Positions 17,731 through 26,623 of a stretch of DNA of 64,000 nucleotides are shown one piece after another (the stretch's first letter is position 1; the number at the start of each line of letters is the position of its first letter). The DNA comes from Mucilaginibacter sp. 44-25. Lineage in GTDB: Bacteria > Bacteroidota > Bacteroidia > Sphingobacteriales > Sphingobacteriaceae. Position numbers and translations under genes: made by a program. The stretch covers positions 496,001-560,000 of the forward strand of contig MKTS01000003.1 in the NCBI GenBank assembly GCA_001898335.1. The letters run 5' to 3'. The notes beneath the pieces were generated by a model. That model did no database searches. It was not told the origin of the DNA and saw nothing but the letters and a program-made list of their open reading frames with translations.

Positions 17731-18705
17731 ATGAAAAAAGCGTTATTAGCATTATTGGTCATAGCGGGTTGGGGACAGCCGCTGCTGGCACAGAAAAAAA
17801 CATCGGGCAATCCCATATTCCAGGGCTGGTATGCCGACCCGGAAGCGACTATTTTCGGTAAGGAATACTGGGTATATCCTACCTACTCGGCACCGTATAA
17901 CCAGCAGGTGCATTTTGATGCCTTTTCATCTACAGACCTGGTGAACTGGACCAAGCATGATAATGTGCTGGATTCATCTAACGTGAAATGGGCTAAACGC
18001 GCCATGTGGGCGCCGGCAATAGTAAAAAAGCAAGGCAGGTATTACTTCTTCTTTGGCGCCAATGATATACAAAATAACGAAGCGACAGGCGGTATAGGTG
18101 TTGCCATTGCCGATAAGCCAGAAGGCCCTTTTAAAGACTACCTGGGGAAACCTTTGATAGATAATATAGTGAATGGCGCACAGCCTATTGACCAGTTTGT
18201 TTTTAAAGATAAGGACGGCCAGTATTATATAATTTATGGTGGCTGGGGCCATTGCAACATTGCCAGGCTTAAGGATGATTTTACCGGGCTGGTACCTTTT
18301 GCCGATGGTACTACCTACCGCGAAATTACCCCAAAGGGTTATGTGGAAGGCCCGGTGATGTTTATACGCAAAGGGAAGTATTATTTTATGTGGAGCGAAG
18401 GCGGCTGGACAGGCCCGGACTACCGCGTAGCCTATGCCGTCGGTAATAGTATAAATGGTCCGTTTAAGAAAGTCGGCGTTGTGCTGCAACAGGATGCTGC
18501 CATAGCTACCGGCGCGGGCCACCACTCTGTTATTCAAATACCCGGTACCGACGAGTGGTATATTATTTATCACCGCAGGCCATTAACCGAAACCGATGGT
18601 AACCACCGGGTTACCTGTATAGATAAAATGGAGTTTGATAAAGACGGCTATATAAAGCCCGTAAAGATCACGAATGAAGGGGTGGGCGCAAGACGCATTA
18701 AATAA
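17731..18705 (+). CDS. secreted glycoside hydrolase family 43-like protein
   Basis: A 324-residue exported five-bladed beta-propeller glycosidase. A Sec signal spans 1-20 (ALLALLVIAGWGQPLLAQ). The GH43 catalytic triad is visible as Asp36 in WYADPEA, Asp154 in QPIDQFVF and Glu206 in YVEGP. Family members cut arabinan, xylan or galactan side chains; the substrate is unknown here. I start at the ATG at 17731, which opens the signal; an in-frame ATG at 17710 overlaps the previous gene's end. It is 4 bases behind the YdcF-like gene and ends at a strong terminator shared with the convergent oxidoreductase gene. Confidence 0.9.
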   Translation: MKKALLALLVIAGWGQPLLAQKKTSGNPIFQGWYADPEATIFGKEYWVYPTYSAPYNQQVHFDAFSSTDLVNWTKHDNVLDSSNVKWAKRAMWAPAIVKKQGRYYFFFGANDIQNNEATGGIGVAIADKPEGPFKDYLGKPLIDNIVNGAQPIDQFVFKDKDGQYYIIYGGWGHCNIARLKDDFTGLVPFADGTTYREITPKGYVEGPVMFIRKGKYYFMWSEGGWTGPDYRVAYAVGNSINGPFKKVGVVLQQDAAIATGAGHHSVIQIPGTDEWYIIYHRRPLTETDGNHRVTCIDKMEFDKDGYIKPVKITNEGVGARRIK

Positions 18706-18707
18706 AC

Positions 18708-18743
18708 AAAGCGGGCTGTTGAGAATACTCAATAGCCCGCTTT
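18708..18743. terminator. bidirectional terminator between convergent genes
   Basis: A 16-bp stem (18708-18723 with 18728-18743, one G-U pair) closes an AATA loop. T-rich sequence follows on both strands. It serves the GH43 gene (plus) and the Gfo/Idh/MocA gene (minus). Confidence 0.88.
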
Positions 18744-18763
18744 ATTTATATCTATCCCGGCGT

Positions 18764-20155
18764 TTAAACTATCCGCATATTCTCGGCATCCCATTTAATT
18801 ACTTTTTGCTGGAAATAGCTGTCGTTGCAGGCCAGCGCGGGCGCTGCCGCTCTAAAACCGAAAACGGCATCTTCAACCACAGGCTTACCTGTGCGTATGG
18901 CATCAAAAAAGTTGGCAAAGTGATCATTTGAGGCATTGTATCCTTCGGGAGCGCGATATACTATAGGGTCAAACGAAGGCGTTTCCTGTTGCGCTTTGGT
19001 CCAGCGGGTATTATAAGCATCCATCAGTTTTTTCTGCTCTGCCTGGGTAAAGGTCCCGAACGAATCCCATCCGCCAATACCCGGTGCTTCGGGCATTTTA
19101 TTTTTGCGGATGGTAAAGGCCTCTTCGTCGTTAAGGTCAATAACACCTTCCGAACCGACGATCTTGGTAGTACCATGGTCGCCCTCGCCGCTAATAAAAT
19201 TCACCCTTAATAACACCTGGAAGGCGGGGTGCTCTTTAGTATCGCCGTAATGGATAACGGCGCTCATGGTATCGGGTACGTTACGGCCATCTTTCCAGTA
19301 AACCAGGTCGCCAATAGAATAAATACTTTCCGGGCCTTTTGAGCCGGTAATAAAATGGATACCACTCAATAAATGCACAAACAGGTCGCCTGCCACGCCT
19401 GTGCCGTATTCACGGTAGTTCCTCCACCTAAAAAATCTTTTCGCATCAAAATCATGCTTAACATCAGCATTAGCCTGGTATCGTGCCCAATCCACGTTTT
19501 GTAGGTTGGCATCAGTAGGTATGGTGTACTGCCATGCCCCCAAAGCGCTTTGCCGGTTAAATGATGCCTCTATGGAGTTAATTTTCCCGATGGCACCGGC
19601 CTCATACATTTCTTTTGCCTTACGGTAGGCAATACTGCTCACCCGCTGGCTTCCGACCTGAAATACCGCTTTGGTTGCTTTCTGCATGCGTATCTCCTCC
19701 AGCCCCTGGCTTATTTTATGTACCATAGGCTTTTCACTATATACCGCTTTGCCTTTATGCATGGCGTCAATGGCTATCTGGCTGTGCCAGTTATCACTTG
19801 TGGCGATAATTACCGCGTCAATATCCTTACGGTCGAGTATCTCCCGGTGGTCCATCGTAGTGAAAAGATTTTGCCCGTATAGCTCTTTGGCATGTGCCAG
19901 GCGCCCTTTGTACAGGTCGCAAACCCCAACCAGTTCTACACCGGGTACGGTTAAAGCAGCCCTGGTATCGGCGAAGCCCATAATACCCATACCAATGGTG
20001 GCAATGCGTACCTTATCATTCGGGCTTACCCTTTTTTCAGCTTTAAGTATGCGCGTTTCGTGTTCTTCTTTTGCCGCCCAGCTATTGAGCGAGGCCGATG
20101 TAAGCAAAACGGATGTTCCCAGGTGCTTTAAAAACTTTCTGCGATCGGTTGACAT
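18764..20155 (-). CDS. Gfo/Idh/MocA family oxidoreductase with Tat-type signal
   Basis: A 463-residue exported NAD(P)-dependent sugar oxidoreductase. The N-terminus TDRRKFLKHLGTSVLLTSA is a twin-arginine-type signal. The Rossmann motif is IGMGIMGFAD, followed by the family signature EKPMVHK. Tat export of a folded, cofactor-loaded enzyme is typical of this subgroup in Bacteroidota. Such enzymes often act with DUF1080 proteins and TIM-barrel isomerases on keto-sugars, which matches three other genes here. It is divergent from the GH20 gene across 185 bases and ends at the shared terminator at 18708. Confidence 0.88.
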   Translation of the reverse strand: MSTDRRKFLKHLGTSVLLTSASLNSWAAKEEHETRILKAEKRVSPNDKVRIATIGMGIMGFADTRAALTVPGVELVGVCDLYKGRLAHAKELYGQNLFTTMDHREILDRKDIDAVIIATSDNWHSQIAIDAMHKGKAVYSEKPMVHKISQGLEEIRMQKATKAVFQVGSQRVSSIAYRKAKEMYEAGAIGKINSIEASFNRQSALGAWQYTIPTDANLQNVDWARYQANADVKHDFDAKRFFRWRNYREYGTGVAGDLFVHLLSGIHFITGSKGPESIYSIGDLVYWKDGRNVPDTMSAVIHYGDTKEHPAFQVLLRVNFISGEGDHGTTKIVGSEGVIDLNDEEAFTIRKNKMPEAPGIGGWDSFGTFTQAEQKKLMDAYNTRWTKAQQETPSFDPIVYRAPEGYNASNDHFANFFDAIRTGKPVVEDAVFGFRAAAPALACNDSYFQQKVIKWDAENMRIV

Positions 20156-20274
20156 GTTGTAGATATTAATTGGTTATGCCGCTGGCGCGGACGGTTAAAG
20201 TTGATTGGCAATTTAATAAAAAAACAGGTCGGGATAAGCCTTGTTAATTTAATATCAATCGTTTGCGTGCAAAA

Positions 20275-20300
20275 AACTTTTTAATATTATTTAAAAAGTT
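20275..20300. promoter_or_regulatory. AT-rich inverted repeat upstream of GH20 gene
   Basis: A perfect 10-bp inverted repeat AACTTTTTAA / TTAAAAAGTT with a 6-base loop lies 41 bases before the GH20 start. It sits within the divergent promoter region shared with the Gfo/Idh/MocA gene. It could be an operator or a leader hairpin; no matching regulator is known. Confidence 0.35.
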
Positions 20301-20340
20301 ATAAATTGCAATCATCCAATTAAAATTACGCCAAACCATT

Positions 20341-22242
20341 ATGAAAAAACTTTCCTTGTTTGTGTTATGCTGTTTAGCAGGTATGAGCGCTTTTGCCCAG
20401 GCCGATAAAGGTATCGCCATTATTCCTGAACCGGTAAGCATGGTGCAGCATACCGGCCAGTACGTGCTGCCCGCCGCCATAACGGTGCAGGCACCTCTAA
20501 CAGAGACCATGACGCCGGTACTCGACCTTATCAAAAATAAGTTCTCAACTGCTACCGGTAAAATGGTGCATTTAAAAGCAAGCGCACCAACCGCGGCCAT
20601 TAAACTCATCCTGAATAAGGTTGCCGATAACACTATTGGTAACGAAGGATACTACCTGTCGGCCAAAGCTAACGGGGTAACCATTAAAGCCAATACCGAA
20701 GCCGGGTTGTACTATGGTATGCAAACAATCTTCCAGTTACTGCCAAAAGAAATTGAGAGCAAGGAAGTGGTTAAGGATGTAAAATGGACCATACCAGCGG
20801 TTGATATTACCGATTACCCAAGGTTTGCATGGCGCGGCTTAATGCTGGACGTATCAAGGCATTTCTTCACTAAAAAAGAGGTGATGAGCTATATTGATAA
20901 TATGGCTAAATACAAGCTTAACCTGTTTCACTGGCATTTGACCGATGATGAAGGCTGGCGTGTTGAAATCAAAAGCTATCCAAAACTGACTACCGTGGGC
21001 GCCTACAACGTTAAACGCGAAGGCGAGTTTGGCAACTTTACCCCACCCAAGCCCGATGAGCCACGTAATTATGGAGGTTTTTATACTCAGGATGATATTC
21101 GCGAAGTAGTAAAATATGCCCGGGAACGTTTTGTAAACATCCTTCCGGAGATTGATGTGCCCGGCCATAGTTTGGCCGCTGTAGCTGCTTATCCCGAGCT
21201 ATCTGCTACTCCCGGTGCTGATAAATATGTAGTACGCTCGGGCGAGCGGATAATGGACTGGACCAAACCCGGCCATCCTGCACTGGTAGATAACACGCTT
21301 AACCCTGCCGGAGAATTTACTTACCAGTTTCTGGATAAAGTAGTTGGCGAAGTAGCGCAGCTGTTCCCATTCGGTTACATACACATGGGTGGCGACGAAT
21401 GTGCGAAGAACTTCTGGGAGCAAAGTGCCGAGGTTAAGGCGCTAATGGCCAAAGAGAACCTGAAAACACAGGAAGAGGTACAAAGCTATTTCGAAAAAAG
21501 GTTGGAGAAGATAGTTGAGTCAAAAGGGAAAAAATTTATGGGTTGGGATGAGATACTCGAAGGAGGCCTTGGCCCTAACGCTGCAGTAATGAGCTGGCGC
21601 GGTGTGCAAGGCGGTATAGAGGCTGCCAAGCTGGGCCACGAGGTAGTGATGAGCCCTACTACTTTCGTTTACCTGGATTATATGCAGAGCGACCCTATTA
21701 TGGAGCCGCATGTTTATGCTACCCTGCGTTTAAGCAAAACCTATGAGTTTGACCCTGTGCCGGAAGGTGTAAACGCCAAATTAATAAAAGGCGGGCAGGC
21801 CAATTTGTGGACCGAACAGGTGTACAACATCCGGCAGGCCGAATACATGACCTGGCCACGCGGATTCGCACTGGCAGAGTGCGTTTGGTCGCCAAAAGCC
21901 AAAAAGAACTTTAACGACTTCTTTAGCCGGGTAGAAAAGCATTTTGCCCGTTTTGATGAGGCCGAGATCAAGTATGCGCCAAGTGTTTACGACCCAATAT
22001 TTAAAGCAGGCTTTAACCCTGATAGCACGCTTAACGTAACACTTACTACCGAGGTGCCCGGGCTGGATATCTATTACAGCTTTGATAACTCATACCCGGA
22101 TAGGTTTTATCCTAAATATACCGGTGTGCTTAACGTGCCTATTGATGCTACCCAGCTACGGGTAATTACTTACCGTGGTAAAAAGCCTGTGGGCCGTATG
22201 GTTACCATGCCTATAACTGAATTACGAAAGAGGATAAAGTAG
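20341..22242 (+). CDS. secreted beta-N-acetylhexosaminidase, GH20
   Basis: A 633-residue exported hexosaminidase. The Sec signal is 1-20 (LSLFVLCCLAGMSAFAQ). An N-terminal GH20b domain is followed by the catalytic barrel from about residue 163 (RGLMLDVSRHF). The substrate-assisted catalytic pair is Asp352-Glu353 in HMGGDE, and HWHLTDDEGWR at 198-208 is the usual active-site strand. The C-terminal region (after about 540) contains a chitobiase-like beta domain (LDIYYSFDNSYPDRFY). It releases terminal GlcNAc/GalNAc from chitin, glycans or murein. It converges on the SRPBCC gene with a long terminator. Confidence 0.95.
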   Translation: MKKLSLFVLCCLAGMSAFAQADKGIAIIPEPVSMVQHTGQYVLPAAITVQAPLTETMTPVLDLIKNKFSTATGKMVHLKASAPTAAIKLILNKVADNTIGNEGYYLSAKANGVTIKANTEAGLYYGMQTIFQLLPKEIESKEVVKDVKWTIPAVDITDYPRFAWRGLMLDVSRHFFTKKEVMSYIDNMAKYKLNLFHWHLTDDEGWRVEIKSYPKLTTVGAYNVKREGEFGNFTPPKPDEPRNYGGFYTQDDIREVVKYARERFVNILPEIDVPGHSLAAVAAYPELSATPGADKYVVRSGERIMDWTKPGHPALVDNTLNPAGEFTYQFLDKVVGEVAQLFPFGYIHMGGDECAKNFWEQSAEVKALMAKENLKTQEEVQSYFEKRLEKIVESKGKKFMGWDEILEGGLGPNAAVMSWRGVQGGIEAAKLGHEVVMSPTTFVYLDYMQSDPIMEPHVYATLRLSKTYEFDPVPEGVNAKLIKGGQANLWTEQVYNIRQAEYMTWPRGFALAECVWSPKAKKNFNDFFSRVEKHFARFDEAEIKYAPSVYDPIFKAGFNPDSTLNVTLTTEVPGLDIYYSFDNSYPDRFYPKYTGVLNVPIDATQLRVITYRGKKPVGRMVTMPITELRKRIK

Positions 22243-22253
22243 CTTTCCGTATT

Positions 22254-22296
22254 AAAACAAAAGAAGCCGACGCTAAACGCCGGCTTCTTTTGTTTT
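22254..22296. terminator. long bidirectional terminator hairpin
   Basis: Arms 22254-22272 and 22278-22296 pair over 19 positions with one A-C mismatch around CTAAA. Oligo-T and oligo-A tracts flank both sides. It serves the convergent GH20 and SRPBCC genes. Confidence 0.88.
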
Positions 22297-22323
22297 ATAA
22301 TGTATGGCTTTACGGCAGGTGTA

Positions 22324-22869
22324 TTATGCCTGTTTTTCCAATACGGTTTTCAGGTTGTTCAAACTTTCCTCTATATCGCGGCCAAGCATTTTTTCCATGT
22401 TGATGAACAAGAGCATGATGTTCATAGGCATAGGCATCTTGCTGGAGAAAGACCAGGTTACTTCAGTAACATCATTGCTTATCGCTTGCGTTGCCATATA
22501 TACATCCGCCACGCCGGCAAAGGGTTTTATAAATACAACCCTTGTGTCTAATCTTTTGCCCTCTATGATGTTCGTTATAGTATGGTTGCCTTTACCTACC
22601 TGTTTTACATCACTATCCCAGGCAGAATTAAACCCAACAGTGCCGTCTGCCCCTATGTCGGTTATTCGCTTATTTGGATCAAGCATCACCCATTTGCTGT
22701 AATTGTCCTGATTGCGCAGGTATTTGATGTAGTTAAATACCTGCATCACGGGGCGGTTAATCACAATTTTTCTTTGTATAGTGTAGCTTTTGGCTGCAAT
22801 AAGGCTTAGTGCAAGCACTGCTAACACTATTCCTGCTATGATGCCAATTATAGTTAATAAGGTGTCCAT
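22324..22869 (-). CDS. SRPBCC family protein with N-terminal membrane anchor
   Basis: A 181-residue protein with one N-terminal transmembrane helix (about 5-27, TIIGIIAGIVLAVLALSLIA). A START/polyketide-cyclase-like SRPBCC domain follows (VINRPVMQVFNYIKYLRN near the start, EVTWSFSSKMPMP near the end). These helix-grip folds bind hydrophobic ligands; no ligand can be assigned. It is apparently transcribed alone, 111 bases after the VOC gene on the same strand. Confidence 0.82.
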   Translation of the reverse strand: MDTLLTIIGIIAGIVLAVLALSLIAAKSYTIQRKIVINRPVMQVFNYIKYLRNQDNYSKWVMLDPNKRITDIGADGTVGFNSAWDSDVKQVGKGNHTITNIIEGKRLDTRVVFIKPFAGVADVYMATQAISNDVTEVTWSFSSKMPMPMNIMLLFINMEKMLGRDIEESLNNLKTVLEKQA

Positions 22870-22980
22870 ATAGGTTGGGGTTGGTTATAGAGTTTGTTCT
22901 TTGCAATATATCAATTAAACGGCAACCTTAGCAGGCTGCAAGCCAATAGCTTTTATCTATTTGAAAAAATAGATCTATAA

Positions 22981-23394
22981 TTATTTCCTATTCTTTTCTT
23001 CAGTGAATATTCCCCAGCGTACACCGTATTTATCAACCACGTTACCCATTGAGCCTGCAAAGAAAGTCATGATAGGATGTACGGTTTTGCCACCTTCGCT
23101 TAGCCTGGCAAACTTGTTTCGCATGTCCTCCAGATTAGGGCAATTAAGGGTGATGGATACAATGCCGTTTGTTGCTTCCACGTCCGGGTTGGCAATGTCG
23201 GTTCCCTGTATGGTAAAGTCGTCGCCTGTAAGATCGGCATGAAGGATGTCGATACCGTCCGGAAAAGCATCTTCCATTGGTGAACCTTTCACGCTCATCA
23301 CGTTAAGGTTTCCGCCCAAAATATTTTGGTAAAACTCCATCGTCTCAAGGCATTGGTTGTTTTTAAAGTTGATGTACGTGTTTAGTTTTATCAT
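22981..23394 (-). CDS. VOC family protein, PhnB/glyoxalase-like
   Basis: A 137-residue vicinal-oxygen-chelate fold protein of the PhnB-like group (YINFKNNQCLETMEFYQNIL at the start, KYGVRWGIF at the end). Known relatives range from metal-dependent dioxygenases to antibiotic-resistance-like proteins; most PhnB-like ones are uncharacterised. It is 5 bases downstream of a 70-residue gene, and the two are likely one transcript, divergent from the DinB gene. Confidence 0.85.
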   Translation of the reverse strand: MIKLNTYINFKNNQCLETMEFYQNILGGNLNVMSVKGSPMEDAFPDGIDILHADLTGDDFTIQGTDIANPDVEATNGIVSITLNCPNLEDMRNKFARLSEGGKTVHPIMTFFAGSMGNVVDKYGVRWGIFTEEKNRK

Positions 23395-23399
23395 GTAAT

Positions 23400-23612
23400 T
23401 TAATCGTTTAATACTTCGCAGTAGTGTCCGTATGTTCTTAGTATCTCAATTGTGCTCTCAGGGCATATTTCTGCTCCTTCGATCCGCAATACCTTGTCGC
23501 AATCCTCCAGATCAAAATTAACCCGGCTGCCGGGGAATTTTTCAAGAAGTCTTTTTAACAAGATGCGGGCGGCTCCCTTTCGCTTTACATTAGTTTTAAA
23601 CACCTCGATCAT
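23400..23612 (-). CDS. small conserved protein, 70 aa, HMA-like
   Basis: A 70-residue protein with a beta-alpha-beta pattern (MIEVFKTNVKRKGAARILLK, then VNFDLEDCDKVLRI). It looks like a heavy-metal-associated-type ferredoxin fold but lacks a CxxC metal site (single Cys at DCDK, EICPES and HYCEV). Small proteins of this shape are common in Bacteroidota, with no known role. It leads the two-gene unit with the VOC gene, 5 bases apart. Confidence 0.65.
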   Translation of the reverse strand: MIEVFKTNVKRKGAARILLKRLLEKFPGSRVNFDLEDCDKVLRIEGAEICPESTIEILRTYGHYCEVLND

Positions 23613-23799
23613 ATCCTAAATTTACACAAATATGTGTTGTTTTTATTGCGCCCCGTAAGGTGTAAATACGACAATGTGGGGTAGATAAAGCGACCATAAA
23701 TCGCAGCCCATCTGATCAGCATTTTTTTAAATGATATTTCCTGCTGACATACGGTTGTCATTGGTGGGTGGTTATTTTGTGGTACCAACTTTAAAACAT

Positions 23800-24297
23800 A
23801 TGAACACAACAGTAAACACACCAGTAATTACGGCAGATGATCTTTTAAAAAACTGGCAAGGCCATCGTGGCTTAAGCCGCAGGGTATTGGAAGCATTCCC
23901 CGAAAAGGAACTCTTTGAATTTTCTATAGGCGGAATGCGCCCTTACAGCCAGCTCGCCGGCGAAATGCTTGGCCTTGCAAGCGCCGGTGTTAATGGGATT
24001 GTTACCGGGAAGTGGGAAACCAGGCCCGAGTGGAACCCGTTTAGCGAAACCTTAGCTATAAAAACTAAAGCGGAATTCCTGGCCGCATGGGATAGCGTTA
24101 CCGAACAAATTGATGAGCTTTGGCCGCAGATACCGGCTGAGCATTTTAATGAAACCGTAAATGCTTATGGGTTATACAGCAATACCGTAACCAATACCAT
24201 TGTTTATCTTTTGGATAATGAGGTACATCACCGCGGGCAGGGTTACGTTTATTTGCGTGCCCTGGGTATTGAACCTCCGGCTTTTTGGGAGAGATAG
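23800..24297 (+). CDS. DinB family protein
   Basis: A 165-residue four-helix-bundle protein of the DinB/YfiT superfamily. The C-terminal helix has NEVHHRGQGYVYLRALG, the usual metal-binding His region. An N-terminal helix has another His candidate in NWQGHRGLS. Members include bacillithiol- and mycothiol-dependent transferases; the substrate is unknown. I start at the ATG at 23800, since the 23 extra residues allowed from 23731 cover the promoter region and have no family character. It is divergent from the 70-residue gene across 187 bases. Confidence 0.87.
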   Translation: MNTTVNTPVITADDLLKNWQGHRGLSRRVLEAFPEKELFEFSIGGMRPYSQLAGEMLGLASAGVNGIVTGKWETRPEWNPFSETLAIKTKAEFLAAWDSVTEQIDELWPQIPAEHFNETVNAYGLYSNTVTNTIVYLLDNEVHHRGQGYVYLRALGIEPPAFWER

Positions 24298-24315
24298 GCC
24301 TTATCCATACAAATG

Positions 24316-24350
24316 AAAAAGCCGGCATGGACTTATCCTGCCGACTTTCG
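24316..24350 (+). terminator. probable terminator after DinB gene
   Basis: Arms 24318-24327 and 24339-24348 pair over 10 positions with one mismatch (AAAGCCGGCA/TGCCGACTTT). The run after the stem is weak (CGTTATAA), so efficiency is uncertain. Confidence 0.5.
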
Positions 24351-24399
24351 TTATAAATATCATGTTGTGCGGTACAGCTTTTAAATATAAATTAGCCCT

Positions 24400-24960
24400 A
24401 TGGAGCACCCTGTAGAAAACCCATGGAAAACCTTATCGGCTAAGGAGATTTATAATAACCCCTGGATCAACGTTACCGAATACCAGGTGATCAACCCATC
24501 CGGTAACCCGGGCATTTATGGTAAAGTACATTATAAGAACATCGCTATTGGCATATTGCCGCTGGATGAGGAGATGAATACTTACCTGGTTGGCCAATAT
24601 CGTTTCACGCTTAACCAGTATAGCTGGGAAATTCCGGAGGGTGGTGGGCCTTTAGGTATAGATCCGCTGGAGTCGGCCAAAAGGGAGTTATTAGAGGAAA
24701 CAGGGTTGAAGGCTAACGAATGGACAGAGATTCAGCGTATGCATTTATCCAACTCCATTACTGATGAACTCTGTATCCTCTACCTGGCTAAAGGGCTGCA
24801 ACAATTTGAGGCTGAACCCGAAGAAACGGAGCAACTGATAGTAAATAAACTTCCATTTGATGAGGTTTACCGAATGGTGTGCGACGGACTGATCACCGAT
24901 TGCCTCGCAGTGGCCGCTATACTAAAAGTGAAGCTGATGCTCCTGGAGAACACTTTATAA
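24400..24960 (+). CDS. Nudix hydrolase, ADP-ribose pyrophosphatase-like
   Basis: A 186-residue Nudix hydrolase. The Nudix box ends in SAKRELLEETGL (92-103), with Arg95, Glu96, Glu99 and Glu100. The preceding Gly-rich loop is GGGPLGIDPLE; the first conserved Glu of the consensus is not obvious, Asp88 being nearest. Overall layout and the IPEGGG segment match ADP-sugar pyrophosphatases, which hydrolyse ADP-ribose and similar compounds. It is followed 49 bases later by plsC, possibly one transcript. Confidence 0.9.
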   Translation: MEHPVENPWKTLSAKEIYNNPWINVTEYQVINPSGNPGIYGKVHYKNIAIGILPLDEEMNTYLVGQYRFTLNQYSWEIPEGGGPLGIDPLESAKRELLEETGLKANEWTEIQRMHLSNSITDELCILYLAKGLQQFEAEPEETEQLIVNKLPFDEVYRMVCDGLITDCLAVAAILKVKLMLLENTL

Positions 24961-25009
24961 ATTAAACAGTTAGCAAATACCAAAAAACTTTAAATTTGCA
25001 GGTTTAATT

Positions 25010-25744
25010 ATGAGAAAGTTTTTAGGGTATATCCTGTCGCCCATTGCTATCGCTGTGTTTTTTATATTTCTGCTCATTTTCCACCCTCTGCAATGGCTTT
25101 GCCTGCATTTGGGCGGCTACTCCGCGCATAAACGTTGTGTAGATATCCTTAACTTTTTCCTCATTACATCTGTTTACGTATTAGGTAACACGGTTACCTT
25201 TATTAACCGGCAGGACCTGCCCGTTGGCCGCCCTATTATTTTTATGGCCAACCATCAGAGTTTGCTGGATATCCCCCCGATGATCTATTTTCTGCGGAAA
25301 TATCATGCGAAATTTATCTCGAAAGTAGAGCTTACCAAAGGTATCCCTTCCATATCCTATAACTTAAAGCATGGCGGTGGCGCTAATATTGACAGGAAAG
25401 ACCCGCGCCAATCAATTATGGAACTTTCCAGATTTGCCACCCGGATGAAAGAGAATAACTGGGGGGCGATGATATTCCCGGAAGGTACCCGCTCAAAAGA
25501 TGGAAGGGTAAAACCATTTCAATCTGCCGGGGTAGCTACACTATTAAAAAAATGCCCTAACGCCTTGCTGGTTCCCGTAGCTATCACGGATAGCTGGAAA
25601 ATGATCAGGTACGGATTGTACCCGCTCAATATGTTTACACCCATGAAATGGGAAGTATTGGAGCCTATTGAACCCGGTACCGGCACGGTTGACGAACTGG
25701 TGAAATTAGCCGAAGACAGGATAAGAGCTAAGGTTGAAAAATAG
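25010..25744 (+). CDS. plsC: 1-acyl-sn-glycerol-3-phosphate acyltransferase
   Basis: A 244-residue membrane acyltransferase making phosphatidic acid from lysophosphatidic acid. Catalytic motif NHQSLLD (H-x4-D) is at 81-87, and the substrate motif FPEGTRS is at 156-162. N-terminal hydrophobic helices (about 5-30) anchor it in the inner membrane. A TAAATTTG -7 box lies at 24991-24998, 11 bases before the ATG. Its TAG stop directly abuts the stop codon of the convergent zinc peptidase gene, with no bases between them. Confidence 0.92.
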   Translation: MRKFLGYILSPIAIAVFFIFLLIFHPLQWLCLHLGGYSAHKRCVDILNFFLITSVYVLGNTVTFINRQDLPVGRPIIFMANHQSLLDIPPMIYFLRKYHAKFISKVELTKGIPSISYNLKHGGGANIDRKDPRQSIMELSRFATRMKENNWGAMIFPEGTRSKDGRVKPFQSAGVATLLKKCPNALLVPVAITDSWKMIRYGLYPLNMFTPMKWEVLEPIEPGTGTVDELVKLAEDRIRAKVEK

Positions 25745-26593
25745 TTATTCCAGGTCGGCGGCGGCAAATGTATTGCCCTGTTTAGGATCGCCGGTTTCAT
25801 AACCTTTTTTAAACCAATACATCCGCTGGGCGCTGGAACCATGCGTAAAACTATCAGGATGCACCTCGCCCTGAAACTCTTTCTGCAAACGGTCGTCGCC
25901 AATCTGGTGGGCAGCGTTTAATGCTTCCTCAATGTCACCGGGATCCAGTACATTTTTCAGGTTCTTTTCATAATAAGCCCAAACGCCCGCGTAAAAGTCG
26001 GCCTGTAGTTCCAGCTTCACCGAAAGCTTATTATATTCTTCTTTGCTTAATTGCTGCCTTGCCTGGTCCATTTTCTGCGATACGCCCAAAAGGTATTGCA
26101 CGTGGTGGCCCACTTCATGCGCTATTACGTAAGCCTGCGCGAAATCGCCCGCCGCGCCGAACTTGTCTGACAGTTCCTTGAAAAAAGAAAGATCAAGATA
26201 TACCTTTTGGTCGCCGGGGCAATAGAACGGGCCAACTTCGGCACCCGCGGTACCGCAGGCTGTGTTTACCGCTTCCTGGTAAAAATGCAGGGTAGGATCT
26301 TCATACGTGCGGCCCATATCACTAAACAGCTTGTTCCACACATCTTCTGTATCCGCGAAAACTACCTTAGCAAACTTTTTCTCTTTGGTATTGGCCACTA
26401 CTTCCTGGTTATTGCCTTGCTGGCCGCCGCCCTGCTGTAAGCCATTAAGCACGGCAGACGGATCTACACCGGTAAAATAATATATAGCCGCGGCTATAAT
26501 GCCGATTACGCCGCCACCAAGGGCTATGCCCCTGCCACCGCTCGCGCTGCCATCTTCCGTGTTACTGCTTTCGCGCCTGCCAAACCATTGCAT
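25745..26593 (-). CDS. neutral zinc metallopeptidase (YpfJ/KPN_02809-like)
   Basis: A 282-residue membrane-anchored protein. A charged N-terminus and one helix (about 25-41, GGGVIGIIAAAIYYFTG) precede the large outer domain. The zinc motif HEVGH has His159, Glu160 and His163. Family features are GPFYCPGDQKVYLDLSFF and the late WAYYEK...DPGDIEEALNAA. The family is widespread with no proven substrate. It is convergent with plsC, end to end. Upstream is a 12-bp hairpin closing the M28 peptidase gene. Confidence 0.9.
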   Translation of the reverse strand: MQWFGRRESSNTEDGSASGGRGIALGGGVIGIIAAAIYYFTGVDPSAVLNGLQQGGGQQGNNQEVVANTKEKKFAKVVFADTEDVWNKLFSDMGRTYEDPTLHFYQEAVNTACGTAGAEVGPFYCPGDQKVYLDLSFFKELSDKFGAAGDFAQAYVIAHEVGHHVQYLLGVSQKMDQARQQLSKEEYNKLSVKLELQADFYAGVWAYYEKNLKNVLDPGDIEEALNAAHQIGDDRLQKEFQGEVHPDSFTHGSSAQRMYWFKKGYETGDPKQGNTFAAADLE

Positions 26594-26623
26594 AGTTGAG
26601 TGTTTTAGTTTGACTTTAAACGC

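Noticed and set aside
17974..18573. 199-residue minus-strand open frame opposite GH43
   Set aside because: The plus-strand GH43 triad and signal are clear; the antisense product has no recognisable domain.
20255..20275. LacI-type operator (ATCGTTTGCG-like half site) before GH20
   Set aside because: Only a half site is visible and no LacI-type regulator gene is in the window.
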